Origin: JBFWVR01 sp050246635 | GTDB lineage: Bacteria; Acidobacteriota; Vicinamibacteria; Vicinamibacterales; UBA2999 | Direction: 5' to 3' | DNA: 64,000 nt | Assembly: GCA_050246635.1 (NCBI GenBank) | Contig: JBFWVR010000004.1 | Span: forward strand, 248,001 to 312,000 | Shown: positions 17,705 to 26,173 of the stretch, piece by piece | Numbering within the stretch: the first letter of the stretch is position 1 | How the letters are laid out: each line of letters opens with the position of its first letter | The notes under the pieces: model-generated | Databases searched by the model: none | Seen by the model: the letters and a program-made list of their open reading frames with translations, nothing else | What the model was told of the DNA's origin: nothing | Made by a program: the position numbers and the translations under genes

Positions 17705-20700
17705 ATGTTCAGACGAGTAGCGACGGCCATCGTCGTGATGCTGGCGCTGGCGACGCCGGCGCTGGCGCAGTTCGAGACCGCCACCGTGGTGGGCACCGTG
17801 CGCGACGGGTCCGGCGCCGTGGTGCCTGGCGCGAAGGTGACGCTCACCAATACCAGCACCGGTGTCAGCGCCGAGCGGCCCACCGACGGGAACGGCAGCT
17901 TCGAGTTCTTCACCGTGCGTGTGGGCACCTACCTGCTCACGGCAGAGAAGGCGGGCTTCTCGATGGCCCTGCTCGACAACCTGCAGGTGACGGTCGGGGC
18001 CCGGCTGCGCGCCGACCTGACGCTGGCGGTCGGCCAGCTGAGCGAGCAGCTGGAGGTGCGGGCGCGTGCCGTGCAGCTGCAGACCGACTCGAGCGAACGC
18101 AGCCAGATCATCACCGGCGAACAGACGCAGGCCCTGCCGCTCAACGGCCGCGAGTACTCGGCGCTGGCGCTGCTGTCGCCCGGCGTCAAGCCGTCGCCGC
18201 TCGCGGCCGGCGGCCGTGAGGGCTCGTTCAACGTGAACGGCCTGCGCTCGACGTTCAACAACTTCCTGATCGACGGCGTCGACAACAACGCCTACGGCAC
18301 CAGCAACCAGGGGTACTCGAACCAGGTGATGCAGCCGTCGCCCGACGCCGTCGCCGAGTTCAAGGTCGTCACCAACAACACCAGCGCGGAGTACGGGCGA
18401 TCGGCCGGCGCGACGGTCAACGTGGCCTACAAGAGCGGCACGAACCAGATTCGCGGCACGGGCTGGGAGTTCCTCCGGCGGACCGACCTGATCGCCCGCA
18501 GCTACTTCCAGCCGCCGAGCGGCGAGAAGCCGCCGTTCGAGCGTGACCAGTACGGCGCGGTGCTCGGTGGCCCGATCGTGCGCAACAAGATGTTCTTCTT
18601 CGGCGACTTCGAGGGCTTCAAGCAGACGCGCGGCCAGACGGCGACGACGACGATCGCGACGCTGGCGCAGCGGCAGGGCATCCTGGGCGTGACGGTGCGC
18701 AACCCGCTGACGGGGGAGGTCTACCCGGCCGGCACGCCGATCCCGATGACCGAGTTCGCGCGCAAGGTGCTGGGCGAGCTGCCGACGCCGACCAACGGCA
18801 ACGCCTCGAGCAACTTCCAGATGCTGCAGGAGCAGCGGAACACGACGAACAAGGCCGGCGGCAAGGTCGACCTCCAGATCAGCCCGCGCCTGTCGGCCTT
18901 CGGCCGCTACGGCTGGCGCGACGTCGACATCTGGGACGACCCGAACATCCCCGGGCCCTCCGGTGGCGCCGGCAACTCGCAGACCTACGTGCGCAACAAG
19001 CAGCTGGCGCTCGGTGTGACCTACCAGCCGACGAGCCTGTCGCTGCTCGAGGTGCGCTTCGGCTGGTCGAACACCGAAGCCGGGAAGAACCCGGCGGCGC
19101 TCGTGCGGGGTGACGCGCCGGCCGAGCAGCTCTACGGCATCACGGGGCTGCCGAGCGACCCGCGGGTCGCCGCCGGGCTGCCGACGCAGCTCATCACCGG
19201 GTTCAACGACCTCGGCCGGCAGGCGACCAACCCGCAGTGGCAGTACCCGACGGTCTACAACCCGAAGGTGAACTACTCCTGGCTGGTGGGCCGGCACTCG
19301 CTGAAGTCGGGATACGAGTTCCAGTACATCCAGACGGAAGTGCAGGACGTGAACCCGCTTTACGGCCGTGACCAGTACTCGGGCCAGTTCTCGCGGCCCG
19401 CGGGCGCATCGGCGAACAACCAGTACAACCTCGCCGACTTCATGTTCGGGCTGCGCTCGACCTACGCGCTCAGCAACATCCTCGTGGCGAACCTGCGGCA
19501 GAACATGCACTTCCTCTACCTGCAGGACGACTTCCGCGTGAACGACCGGTTGACGCTGAACCTCGGCGCCCGCTACGAGTACGCGACGCCGTGGGTCGAG
19601 AAGGACAACATCCTCTCGAACTTCGATCCGGTCTCGCAGACGATGGTGCTGGCGAAGGACGGCTCGCTGAAGGACCGGAGCACGATCAACCCGGACCGCA
19701 ACAACCTCGGGCCACGCGTGGGCTTCGCCTACACGATGACGCCGAAGACCGTGGTCCGCGGCGGCTGGGGGATCAGCTACGTGCACTTCCACCGTGCCGG
19801 CGGCGCGAACGTCCTGCCCATCAACGGCCCGCAGGTCATCAACGCCGTGGCGGTGCAGACGCCCACGACCCCGGGCTTCCGCACGACGCAGGAGGGCTAC
19901 CCGGACGGCTGGACGGACCCGTCGCAGTTCAACCCGCTGGCGGCGAACATCACCTACATGCCCGAGGACTACCACGCCAGCCGGGTGCAGAGCTGGTTTG
20001 CCTCGGTGCAGCGCGAGCTGTGGGACGGCGCCCTGCTCGACCTCGCCTACATCGGCAACCGGGCGGACGACCTGCTGCTGTTCGCCAACTACAACCAGGC
20101 GGCGCCGAACAACAGCGCCGGCACGCTCTCGCTGCAGGAGCGCCGGCCGATCCAGGGGTACGCCGACATCACCTACGCCTTCAACGGCGGGAAGTCCCGG
20201 TACCATGCGTTCCAGGCGAAGTTCGACTGGCGCGTCACCGACGCGGTCTCGGTGCTGAGCTCGCTGACGCTGTCGCAGACGAAGGACAACGGCGCCGGCT
20301 CACTCGAGAACAGCAGCGGGAACTTCCCCTCGCCGCAGGACTTCAACAACCTCGACGCGGACTTCGGGCTTGGTGCTTACCACCAGCCGTACAACAGCAC
20401 CACCAGCTTCGTCGTCGATTTGCCGTTCGGCACGGGCCGCCGGTTCCTCTCGAACGCGTCGCCGTGGGTCAATGCCCTGGCTGGCGGCTGGCAGGTGGCG
20501 GGCATCAACACCATCAACGCGGGCGACAACGTCACGCTGACCTACACGCCGGCCGCCGCCTTCCAGGTGTCGGGGATCCAGCAGGATTTCCGCGGCGCCA
20601 ACAACTACCGGCCGAACGTGATCGGGCAGGTGGTGGTGAACGACCCGACGCCGGGCCGCTACTTCGACCCTGCCGCGGTGCAGATCCCGACCGATCCCAG

Positions 20701-20953
20701 CCAGCCGTTCGGCAACGCGGCTCGTAATGCCTACCGCGGGCCGCTGTTCTGGCAGCTGGACCTGCAGGCGACCAAACGCCTCGCGATGCCGTGGCCGTCC
20801 GGCTACGTCGAGGTGCGCGCGGAGTTCTTCAACCTGCTGAACCGCGCGAACTTCCGGGCACCGAACGGGAACCGCAGCAGCGGCGCCTTCGGCACGATCA
20901 CCTCGACCTACGATCCGCGGATCGTGCAGTTCGGCGTGAAGGTAGGATTCTAA
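17705..20953 (+). CDS. TonB-dependent receptor-like outer-membrane protein (Oar/CarboxypepD_reg type)
   Basis: 1082 residues. The signal peptide (MFRRVATAIVVMLALATPALA) is followed by a carboxypeptidase-regulatory-like Ig domain (about 25-105; VVGTVRDGSGAVVPGAKVTL), a plug-like region (about 130-240; LPLNGREYSALALLSPG, FLIDGVDNNAYGTSNQG) and a long beta-barrel ending in phenylalanine (VQFGVKVGF), as outer-membrane proteins do. This family is strongly expanded in Acidobacteriota and is thought to import large substrates such as oligosaccharides or peptides. The start at 17705 gives the signal peptide and has GGGAGAGAG upstream; the longer ORF start at 17390 lies in repeats. No SusD-like or enzyme partner is adjacent, so the substrate cannot be guessed. 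Confidence 0.9.
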   Translation: MFRRVATAIVVMLALATPALAQFETATVVGTVRDGSGAVVPGAKVTLTNTSTGVSAERPTDGNGSFEFFTVRVGTYLLTAEKAGFSMALLDNLQVTVGARLRADLTLAVGQLSEQLEVRARAVQLQTDSSERSQIITGEQTQALPLNGREYSALALLSPGVKPSPLAAGGREGSFNVNGLRSTFNNFLIDGVDNNAYGTSNQGYSNQVMQPSPDAVAEFKVVTNNTSAEYGRSAGATVNVAYKSGTNQIRGTGWEFLRRTDLIARSYFQPPSGEKPPFERDQYGAVLGGPIVRNKMFFFGDFEGFKQTRGQTATTTIATLAQRQGILGVTVRNPLTGEVYPAGTPIPMTEFARKVLGELPTPTNGNASSNFQMLQEQRNTTNKAGGKVDLQISPRLSAFGRYGWRDVDIWDDPNIPGPSGGAGNSQTYVRNKQLALGVTYQPTSLSLLEVRFGWSNTEAGKNPAALVRGDAPAEQLYGITGLPSDPRVAAGLPTQLITGFNDLGRQATNPQWQYPTVYNPKVNYSWLVGRHSLKSGYEFQYIQTEVQDVNPLYGRDQYSGQFSRPAGASANNQYNLADFMFGLRSTYALSNILVANLRQNMHFLYLQDDFRVNDRLTLNLGARYEYATPWVEKDNILSNFDPVSQTMVLAKDGSLKDRSTINPDRNNLGPRVGFAYTMTPKTVVRGGWGISYVHFHRAGGANVLPINGPQVINAVAVQTPTTPGFRTTQEGYPDGWTDPSQFNPLAANITYMPEDYHASRVQSWFASVQRELWDGALLDLAYIGNRADDLLLFANYNQAAPNNSAGTLSLQERRPIQGYADITYAFNGGKSRYHAFQAKFDWRVTDAVSVLSSLTLSQTKDNGAGSLENSSGNFPSPQDFNNLDADFGLGAYHQPYNSTTSFVVDLPFGTGRRFLSNASPWVNALAGGWQVAGINTINAGDNVTLTYTPAAAFQVSGIQQDFRGANNYRPNVIGQVVVNDPTPGRYFDPAAVQIPTDPSQPFGNAARNAYRGPLFWQLDLQATKRLAMPWPSGYVEVRAEFFNLLNRANFRAPNGNRSSGAFGTITSTYDPRIVQFGVKVGF

Positions 20954-21062
20954 GCACGAAGGTGCTGCACGGAGGTGCGGCACGGAGGTGCTACACGGCG
21001 GTGCCACACGCGGGTGCGGCACGGAGGTGCGGCACGAGGGTGCGGCACGAGGGTCGGCACGG
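20954..21062. repeat. 13-bp tandem repeat GCACGGAGGTGCG, about 8 units
   Basis: Units of 13 bases (GCAC-GGAG-GTGC-G) run from the base after the receptor stop codon. There are seven clear 13-base units with scattered changes, then a shortened one. Each unit has a tiny dyad (GCAC/GTGC). The same family makes 13 units at 52872-53040. Both arrays lie between convergent genes. Confidence 0.88.
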
Positions 21063-21095
21063 AAAGGGGGCGGCACGGGTGTGCCGCCCCCTTTC
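21062..21095. terminator. bidirectional terminator between convergent genes
   Basis: A perfect 15-bp stem (GAAAGGGGGCGGCAC with its complement) encloses the 4-base loop GGGT. The A/T ends of the stem give short T-runs on both strands. It lies between the receptor gene (+, ends 20953) and the DUF4097 gene (-, ends 21101). This is one of the strongest hairpins in the window. Confidence 0.82.
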
Positions 21096-21100
21096 GTGTT

Positions 21101-22231
21101 CTAGCGGCGGTTGATGCGCAGGCCGCCGTTCGTCGTGCGGACGCGGACCGGGGCGCCGCCGGAGCCGAGGGTCGTCGAGACGCCGCGGCGGAAATTGAGC
21201 TCGCCCTGGACGGTGATGGGGAAGTCGGTGCGGAAGCCGCCGTTCACCGTCCGGGTCTCGAGGCGGGCGTTGTAGCCATCCGGGATGTCGAGCACGACGC
21301 CGCCGTTGGTGGTCTCGACGTCGAGGCCACTGCCGTCCCACTGGCGGCCGGCCAGTTCCACGTGCAGGCCGCCGTTCCGCGTGCGTCCACGGACGTCGCC
21401 GCCGAGGTCGGCCAGCTTCACGCCGCCGTTGCTCGTGTCGAAGTGGATGTCGCCGGAGACGCCCGAGATGGTGATGCCGCCGTTGTGGGCGTCGAGCTCG
21501 AGATTGGTGGACCGCGGCACCTGGATGCGATAACTCACCGACCACGACTCACGCCGGCCGGTGCTCGGGCCGCGGGCGCTCACATGGCCACTCCCACTCA
21601 GCACTTCGACGGCGCCCGCCAGCTCCTTGGCCCGGTCGTCCGTGCGTGCGTTCGTGCGTACGATCGCCTGCACGCGGATGTCGCTCCGGTCGGCGCCCTC
21701 GACGCGAATGCCGCCGTTCTGGCCGGCGTCCACCGTCAGCGGGCCGGCCGGCAACGTGCTCTCCCGCACCTCGCACACCTGCCGGTCATCGTCATCTCCC
21801 CAGCGGTCGGCGCACGGGTCGGCGTCCATCGACTGCCGCAACGCGGCGCCGGCAGCCCCGGACAGGCGCACGCGCGTGTCGACCACGTCGTTGATGCGAA
21901 CCCGGATGTCGTGATCGAGGCGAACGTCGAGATCCTCGACGCGGATGCGCCCGAGCTCGCGGTCGAGCTGCCGCATCGACCGGTTCACGTCGCGCATTGC
22001 GTCGCGGACGTCGTGCCGCACGCCGCGGGAGTCGCGCAGGGCGGCCCGCACCTCACGCGCGGCGTCGCGGATGGCGTCGCGGACGCTGCGACGCGCATCG
22101 CGTACCGCCTCGCGGACCGAGTGACGAATGGCGTGACGAAACTCGGTGTGATCCTGGGCGGCCGCCGGCGGCGCCGCGCCTCCAGCCGCCAGGCCGGCGG
22201 CCAGCACACTGATGAGCAGGCGATTCGGCAT
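21101..22231 (-). CDS. secreted DUF4097-type protein with NGG beta-repeats
   Basis: 376 residues with a signal peptide ending near APPAAAQ. A strongly charged, Arg/Asp-rich helical segment follows (about 30-110; REAVRDARRSVRDAIRDAAR and similar), looking like a long amphipathic or coiled helix. The C-terminal half (about 165-376) is a DUF4097-like beta-repeat domain with regularly spaced Asn-Gly-Gly turns (QNGGIRV, HNGGITI, SNGGVKL, RNGGLHV, TNGGVVL, VNGGFRT, TNGGLRI), consistent with a right-handed beta-solenoid. The start has AGGAGA at good spacing. DUF4097 proteins are called putative adhesins but have no established function. The gene is convergent with the receptor gene. Confidence 0.82.
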   Translation of the reverse strand: MPNRLLISVLAAGLAAGGAAPPAAAQDHTEFRHAIRHSVREAVRDARRSVRDAIRDAAREVRAALRDSRGVRHDVRDAMRDVNRSMRQLDRELGRIRVEDLDVRLDHDIRVRINDVVDTRVRLSGAAGAALRQSMDADPCADRWGDDDDRQVCEVRESTLPAGPLTVDAGQNGGIRVEGADRSDIRVQAIVRTNARTDDRAKELAGAVEVLSGSGHVSARGPSTGRRESWSVSYRIQVPRSTNLELDAHNGGITISGVSGDIHFDTSNGGVKLADLGGDVRGRTRNGGLHVELAGRQWDGSGLDVETTNGGVVLDIPDGYNARLETRTVNGGFRTDFPITVQGELNFRRGVSTTLGSGGAPVRVRTTNGGLRINRR

Positions 22232-22286
22232 CGTCTGATCTCCTTCCGGTGACTTGGACGAGATCAGGCGAGGCGGAGTTGCCAGC

Positions 22287-22356
22287 CCCCGAACGACGGG
22301 ACTGCCGTCATTTCCCCAGTCTCACAGGGAAATGGGGACAGTCCCGTCGTCCGGGG
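22287..22356. repeat. inverted repeat with GGGGACAGTCCC core
   Basis: Arms 22287-22304 and 22339-22356 are complementary over 18 bp with one mismatch (CCCCGAACGACGGGACTG). Between them a further CCCC/GGGG pairing is possible. The right part contains ATGGGGACAGTCCC, linking the element to the palindromes at 10.8 kb. It lies upstream of the DUF4097 gene start, 56 bp or more away. Confidence 0.75.
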
Positions 22357-22363
22357 GAATAGA

Positions 22364-22465
22364 GAATCAAGACAACGGAATCAAGACAACGGAATCAAGA
22401 AAACGGAATCAAGAACGACGAATCCAGAATGGAGTCAGGAATTCCGGATTCCGTTTTCTGGTTTC
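22364..22465. repeat. 14-bp tandem repeat (GAATCAAGACAACG) with inverted right arm
   Basis: Three clear 14-base units, GAATCAAGA(C/A)AACG, start at 22364, 22378 and 22392, with a fourth diverged unit. They are followed at 22449-22460 by GATTCCGTTTTC, the complement of part of the array, so a hairpin can form. It is the same family as the elements at 8068 and 31753. It sits just past the stop of the sulfurtransferase gene (minus strand), a possible transcript end. Confidence 0.78.
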
Positions 22466-22476
22466 TCGTCTTCCCG

Positions 22477-23325
22477 TCAGGGAGTCTCCGTTTCCGTGGG
22501 GCGGTCCGGGTTCGAGCACCACTCGCTCCAGGACCCGGGGTAGATGCGGGCGCCCTCGAGGCCGGCGTGCTCGAGCGCCAGCAGGTTGTGGCAGGCCGTG
22601 ACGCCGGAGCCGCAATACATGACCACCGAGGTGGGCGGCGTGCCCGCAAGGGTCTGCGCCCACTCGGCCCGCAGGGCGTCTGGGGACTTGAAGGTCTTCT
22701 GCTCGGTGAGGTTCCTGCCGAACCAGTGGTTCACGGCGCCGGGGATGTGCCCACCGACGGGGTCGAGCGTCTCGCCGATGCCGCGGTAGCGGTCGTTCGT
22801 ACGGGCATCGACGAGCGTGATCGCCGGGTCGCCCAGCGTCCGGGCCACCTGGTCGGCCGAGAGGCACCACTCCTCACGCGGCGCGGCGACGAACTCCGCC
22901 GGGGCCCAGGTCTCCGCGCCGGATCGGGTCGGCAACGCGGCGGCCGTCCACGCGGCGAAGCCGCCGTCGAGCACCGCAACGGCATCGTGGCCCAGCCACC
23001 GCAGCATCCACCAGAGCCGCACGGCAAACATGCCGGTGTCGCCGTCGTATGCCACGACCTGCGTCCCGGGACGGATACCCAGCCGGCCGAAGGTCGCGGC
23101 CGCGGCGCCGGGAGACGGGAGCGGATGGCGGCCATTCGTGCCCGTCATCGGCGCGGAGAGGTCACGATCCAGGTGCGCGTAGCGCGCGCCGGGCACGTGG
23201 CCTGCCGCATACGCCTCCTCGCCCCTTGGCGGGGCGGTGAGGTCGAAGCGGCAATCGATGACGACCCAATCCGGATCGTCGAGGTGCTTCGCGAGGAGAT
23301 CAGGGCTGATGAGCGTTGTGTACAT
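22477..23325 (-). CDS. sseA: sulfurtransferase (3-mercaptopyruvate/thiosulfate type)
   Basis: 282 residues, the standard two-domain rhodanese length, with no signal peptide. The N-terminal domain is inactive (about 1-140; WVVIDCRFDLTAPPRGEEAY). The C-terminal domain carries Cys238 in the loop CGSGVTA. This loop type (CG[ST]GV[TS]) is characteristic of 3-mercaptopyruvate sulfurtransferases, whereas thiosulfate-preferring rhodaneses usually have CRKGVT. It transfers sulfane sulfur to thiols or cyanide. The first 26 bases overlap the end of the TIGR00300 gene, so it is probably translated from the same mRNA by coupling; the metabolic reason for that pairing is unclear. Confidence 0.93.
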   Translation of the reverse strand: MYTTLISPDLLAKHLDDPDWVVIDCRFDLTAPPRGEEAYAAGHVPGARYAHLDRDLSAPMTGTNGRHPLPSPGAAAATFGRLGIRPGTQVVAYDGDTGMFAVRLWWMLRWLGHDAVAVLDGGFAAWTAAALPTRSGAETWAPAEFVAAPREEWCLSADQVARTLGDPAITLVDARTNDRYRGIGETLDPVGGHIPGAVNHWFGRNLTEQKTFKSPDALRAEWAQTLAGTPPTSVVMYCGSGVTACHNLLALEHAGLEGARIYPGSWSEWCSNPDRPTETETP

Positions 23326-24583
23326 GGGACAGTGCCTCTGCGAGCTGGTGCAGGAACAAGCCGACGTCGGTGACGATGCCGACGGTCTGGGTGGATCCCC
23401 GGTCGGCGAGCTTCGTCACGACCGCGGGGTTGATGTCGACGCAGATGACCTTCACCCACGACGGCAGCATGTTGCCCACGCCGATGCTGTGGAGCATCGA
23501 CGACAGCATCACCACGACGTCGACGGAGGCCAGCGCGTCGGCGTAGGCATCCTGCGCGGCGAGCAGGTCCATCATCGTCTCGGGCAGGGGACCATCGTCT
23601 CGAATGGAGCCGGCGAGCAGGTACCGGACCCCGTGCACGTGGCAGGCGTGCATGATCCCGCGCGTGAGCACGCCCGATTCGACCGCGCGGGCGAGGCCGC
23701 CGGCGCGACGGACCGCATTGATGGCCCGCATGTGGTTCCGGTGCCCGTGCTCGACGGGGTGGCCGGTGTCGAGGTCGATCCCGAGCGACGTGCCCGACAG
23801 CGCCACTTCCACGTCGTGCACCGCCAGCGCGTTGCCCGACAGCAGCACGTCGACGTAGCCACGCGCGATCAGCTCGCAGAAATAGCCGGCCCCGCCCGTG
23901 TGCACCACCACGGGGCCGGCGACGAACGCGATGCGACCTCCCGCGGCCTTCACGTCGCGCAGCATCGCCGCGACCCGCGCCACCGCAATCTCGACGCGCC
24001 GTTCGGACGACACGTCGTTGCTCATGAAGCCGAAGCTCGGCTTGTCACGTGACTGGATGTCGGGCAGCACGCGGATGCCCTGCAGGCCGCAAACGACCCG
24101 GTCGCCCACGCGCAGGTCTCGGATCTTGCGGCAGGCGGCCTGGTCCCCGGTGAGCACGATGGCCGCATCCATGCGTTGCCGCGCCACGGGCACCCACTCG
24201 CCGCCGATCCGGACCTCGGTCCGGTGATTGGTGGTCGAGTAGAAGTCGTCCGGCGCCGCGCCGTCGATGTCGTTCACGCGGATGAGCGCATCCGGCGTGC
24301 CATGGACGTAGCAGCCGAACGGCGACAGCTTCGCCAGGAGCGACTCGAGCCCGGCCTGGGTCTCGTCGCTGACCTTGATCGCCAGCTCGGACTGGTCGGC
24401 ATTCGTCCGGCCGACGTCGAGCTTGAGGATCTCGTAGCTCGCCCCGTGCTCGACGATGGTCGTCAGGATGGCCTGGAGGTCGCCGGAGTCGATCAGGTGG
24501 CCACGGGCTTCGATGGTCTCGGCAAACACGCGGGCCCATTGTACCGGCTGGATGGCATCTCTCCTATCCGCACACAGATGCAC
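23300..24583 (-). CDS. TIGR00300/LOR-SDH-type protein (ornithine cyclodeaminase-like)
   Basis: 427 residues from the GTG at 24583. The N-terminal part (GHLIDSGDLQAILTTIVEHG) matches the LOR/SDH bifunctional-enzyme conserved region; the rest matches TIGR00300 proteins, including a nucleotide-binding-like stretch (VAGPVVVHTGGAGYFCELI). Archaeal and cyanobacterial relatives are NAD-dependent ornithine cyclodeaminases (ornithine to proline plus ammonia), so a role in arginine/ornithine nitrogen release is likely but inferred. The start is uncertain: the first ~15 codons lie in a tandem repeat unit and lack a good ribosome site. An internal GTG at 24529 is an alternative just before the conserved region. 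The 3' end overlaps the sulfurtransferase gene by 26 bases. Confidence 0.78.
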   Translation of the reverse strand: MHLCADRRDAIQPVQWARVFAETIEARGHLIDSGDLQAILTTIVEHGASYEILKLDVGRTNADQSELAIKVSDETQAGLESLLAKLSPFGCYVHGTPDALIRVNDIDGAAPDDFYSTTNHRTEVRIGGEWVPVARQRMDAAIVLTGDQAACRKIRDLRVGDRVVCGLQGIRVLPDIQSRDKPSFGFMSNDVSSERRVEIAVARVAAMLRDVKAAGGRIAFVAGPVVVHTGGAGYFCELIARGYVDVLLSGNALAVHDVEVALSGTSLGIDLDTGHPVEHGHRNHMRAINAVRRAGGLARAVESGVLTRGIMHACHVHGVRYLLAGSIRDDGPLPETMMDLLAAQDAYADALASVDVVVMLSSMLHSIGVGNMLPSWVKVICVDINPAVVTKLADRGSTQTVGIVTDVGLFLHQLAEALSHVHNAHQP

Positions 24584-25135
24584 GGATGAAAGGCGGGATG
24601 CACGGATGCTCGACGCGTTGAGATTAGAGCCCCAACGGGCGCGGCACGCCCGGTCCTACGCCCGCAGGGGGGCCTGACTCGCCGGAAGCCGAGGCCACAG
24701 ATTGCACAGATGCCACAGATGACATCGCTCATCCACACAGATGCACAGATGAAACGGGGATGCACAGATGCTCGACGCGTTGAGATTTGTGCCCCAACGG
24801 GCGCGGCGCGCCCGGCCCTACGCCCGCAGGGCGGCCTGACTCGCCGGAAGCCGAGGCCACAGATTGCACAGATGCCACAGATGAGATCGCTCATCCACAC
24901 AGATGCACAGATGAAACGGGGATGCACAGATGCTCGACTCGTTGAGGTCGGTAGCCCAACGGGCGCGGAGCGCCCGGCCTGCCGGGACGGAGGCCCGGCC
25001 CTGCGCCCGCAGGGCGGCCTGATTCGCCGGACGCCGAGGCCACAGATGGCACAGAGTGCACAGATGGCATCTGGGCCTTCCGAACACAGATGCACAGATG
25101 CAACGGGGATGCACAGATAGGGCTGGCGCAGGACG
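24571..25135. repeat. 162-188-bp tandem repeats built on CACAGATG words (3.3 copies)
   Basis: Copies start at 24571, 24734, 24896 and 25084 (the last partial). Each begins CACACAGATGCACAGATGAA, then has a GC-rich middle (CCAACGGGCGCGG...CCCGCAGGG.GGCCTGA) and ends CCACAGAT.GCACAGATG. The third copy carries a ~25-bp insertion. Copy one overlaps the 5' end of the TIGR00300 gene. The rest of 24584-25213 holds no convincing gene; the long minus-strand frame across it is only repeats. A related array in the opposite orientation is at 29463. Confidence 0.9.
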
Positions 25136-25213
25136 GGGGCTGGATCGGTTTGGCTGATCACAGGCGTCCCGAGGCCGGCCGGCTGCCATTTAGCGGCGCG
25201 ACGCGCCGCTGCC

Positions 25214-26092
25214 CTACATGCCCTGACGAAGCGCCTGGATCCGCTCCTCGAGCGGGGGATGCGTCGCGAGCAGCGCCATCCACGACCGCGCGCCGGAGAT
25301 CTTCATCGTCTGGAGCGACGGGTGGCCGGTCTCGACGAGCTGCTGGTTCATGCGCAGCCGCTCGAGAGCGCCAATCATCGCGTTGCGGCCCGCGAGCGAG
25401 GCCCCGCCGGCATCCGCCCGGAACTCGCGCGCGCGGGAGAACCACGCGACGATCATCATCCCGAAGATGCCCAGGACGATCTGCATGACGATCAGCACGA
25501 CGAAGCTGAGCATGTACGAGTACCGCTCGTCCACCGCCTGCCGGACGATGTTGGCGATGATGCGGGCGAAGAACATGACGAAGGCGTTCACGACGCCCTG
25601 AATGAGCGTCATGGTGACCATGTCGCCACTGCGGATGTGCGACACCTCGTGGGCGAGCACGCCCTCGATCTCCTCCTGTCGCATCGCCCGCAGCAGGCCC
25701 GCCGACACGGCGACGAGACTGCGCGACTTCGTCGGGCCGGTCGCGAAGGCGTTCACCTCGGGCGAGTTGTAGATGCCCACCTGCGGCATGGGCAGCCCGG
25801 CCTGCTTCGTCAGCCGCTCGACGGTGCGATACAGCCAGTCGGCGTCAGCGTTTCCCGTGCGGCCGTCCACGAGCTTCACGCCCATGGCCATCTTCGCGAT
25901 GATGCGGGACATGCCGAGCGAGATCAGCGCGCCGCCCATGCCCCAGAAGAGGCAGAAGACCATCAGCGCGCCGTAGTCGAGCCCGCCGCCCGGCCGGATG
26001 TAGCCGCCAATCCCGAGCAGCGCCATCACGATGGACAGCATCACCATGATGGCGAGGTTGGTCGCGACGAAGAGCAGGATGCGCTTGGCCAT
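25214..26092 (-). CDS. htpX: HtpX-type membrane zinc metalloprotease (M48)
   Basis: 292 residues, normal HtpX length. Two N-terminal helices (about 5-28 and 38-60) and two central ones (about 160-180 and 195-218) surround the catalytic site: His148-Glu149-x-x-His152 (HEVSH) and the third ligand Glu223 (AREFRADAGGA). HtpX is an inner-membrane quality-control protease that cleaves misfolded membrane proteins together with FtsH. A hairpin (AGCGGCG/CGCCGCT, about 25192-25210) follows the stop and may end the transcript. It lies 81 bp downstream of the PEGA gene on the same strand, so they may be co-transcribed. Confidence 0.96.
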   Translation of the reverse strand: MAKRILLFVATNLAIMVMLSIVMALLGIGGYIRPGGGLDYGALMVFCLFWGMGGALISLGMSRIIAKMAMGVKLVDGRTGNADADWLYRTVERLTKQAGLPMPQVGIYNSPEVNAFATGPTKSRSLVAVSAGLLRAMRQEEIEGVLAHEVSHIRSGDMVTMTLIQGVVNAFVMFFARIIANIVRQAVDERYSYMLSFVVLIVMQIVLGIFGMMIVAWFSRAREFRADAGGASLAGRNAMIGALERLRMNQQLVETGHPSLQTMKISGARSWMALLATHPPLEERIQALRQGM

Positions 26093-26173
26093 GGGTCCGT
26101 CCGGGTGTTGAAGGGTCGGGTGTCGGAAACGAGGGCGCCGGGCCGGTGTCGTGCCGGGGCGGCGCGCCCCGGG

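Noticed and set aside
17543..20206. 887-residue open frame antisense to the receptor gene
   Set aside because: High GC keeps the antisense frame open. Composition (Arg, His, Val-rich) is non-protein-like, and the sense gene has clear family motifs.
24571..25135. Possible CRISPR array
   Set aside because: Repeats are contiguous and long with no unique spacers of constant length, and no cas genes are present.
24493..25161. Minus-strand frame with repeated CGICAICGLG phrases, looking like a cysteine-repeat protein
   Set aside because: The phrases are only translations of the 162-188-bp DNA repeats. Copy lengths of 163 and 188 shift the frame, and there is no ribosome site or start.
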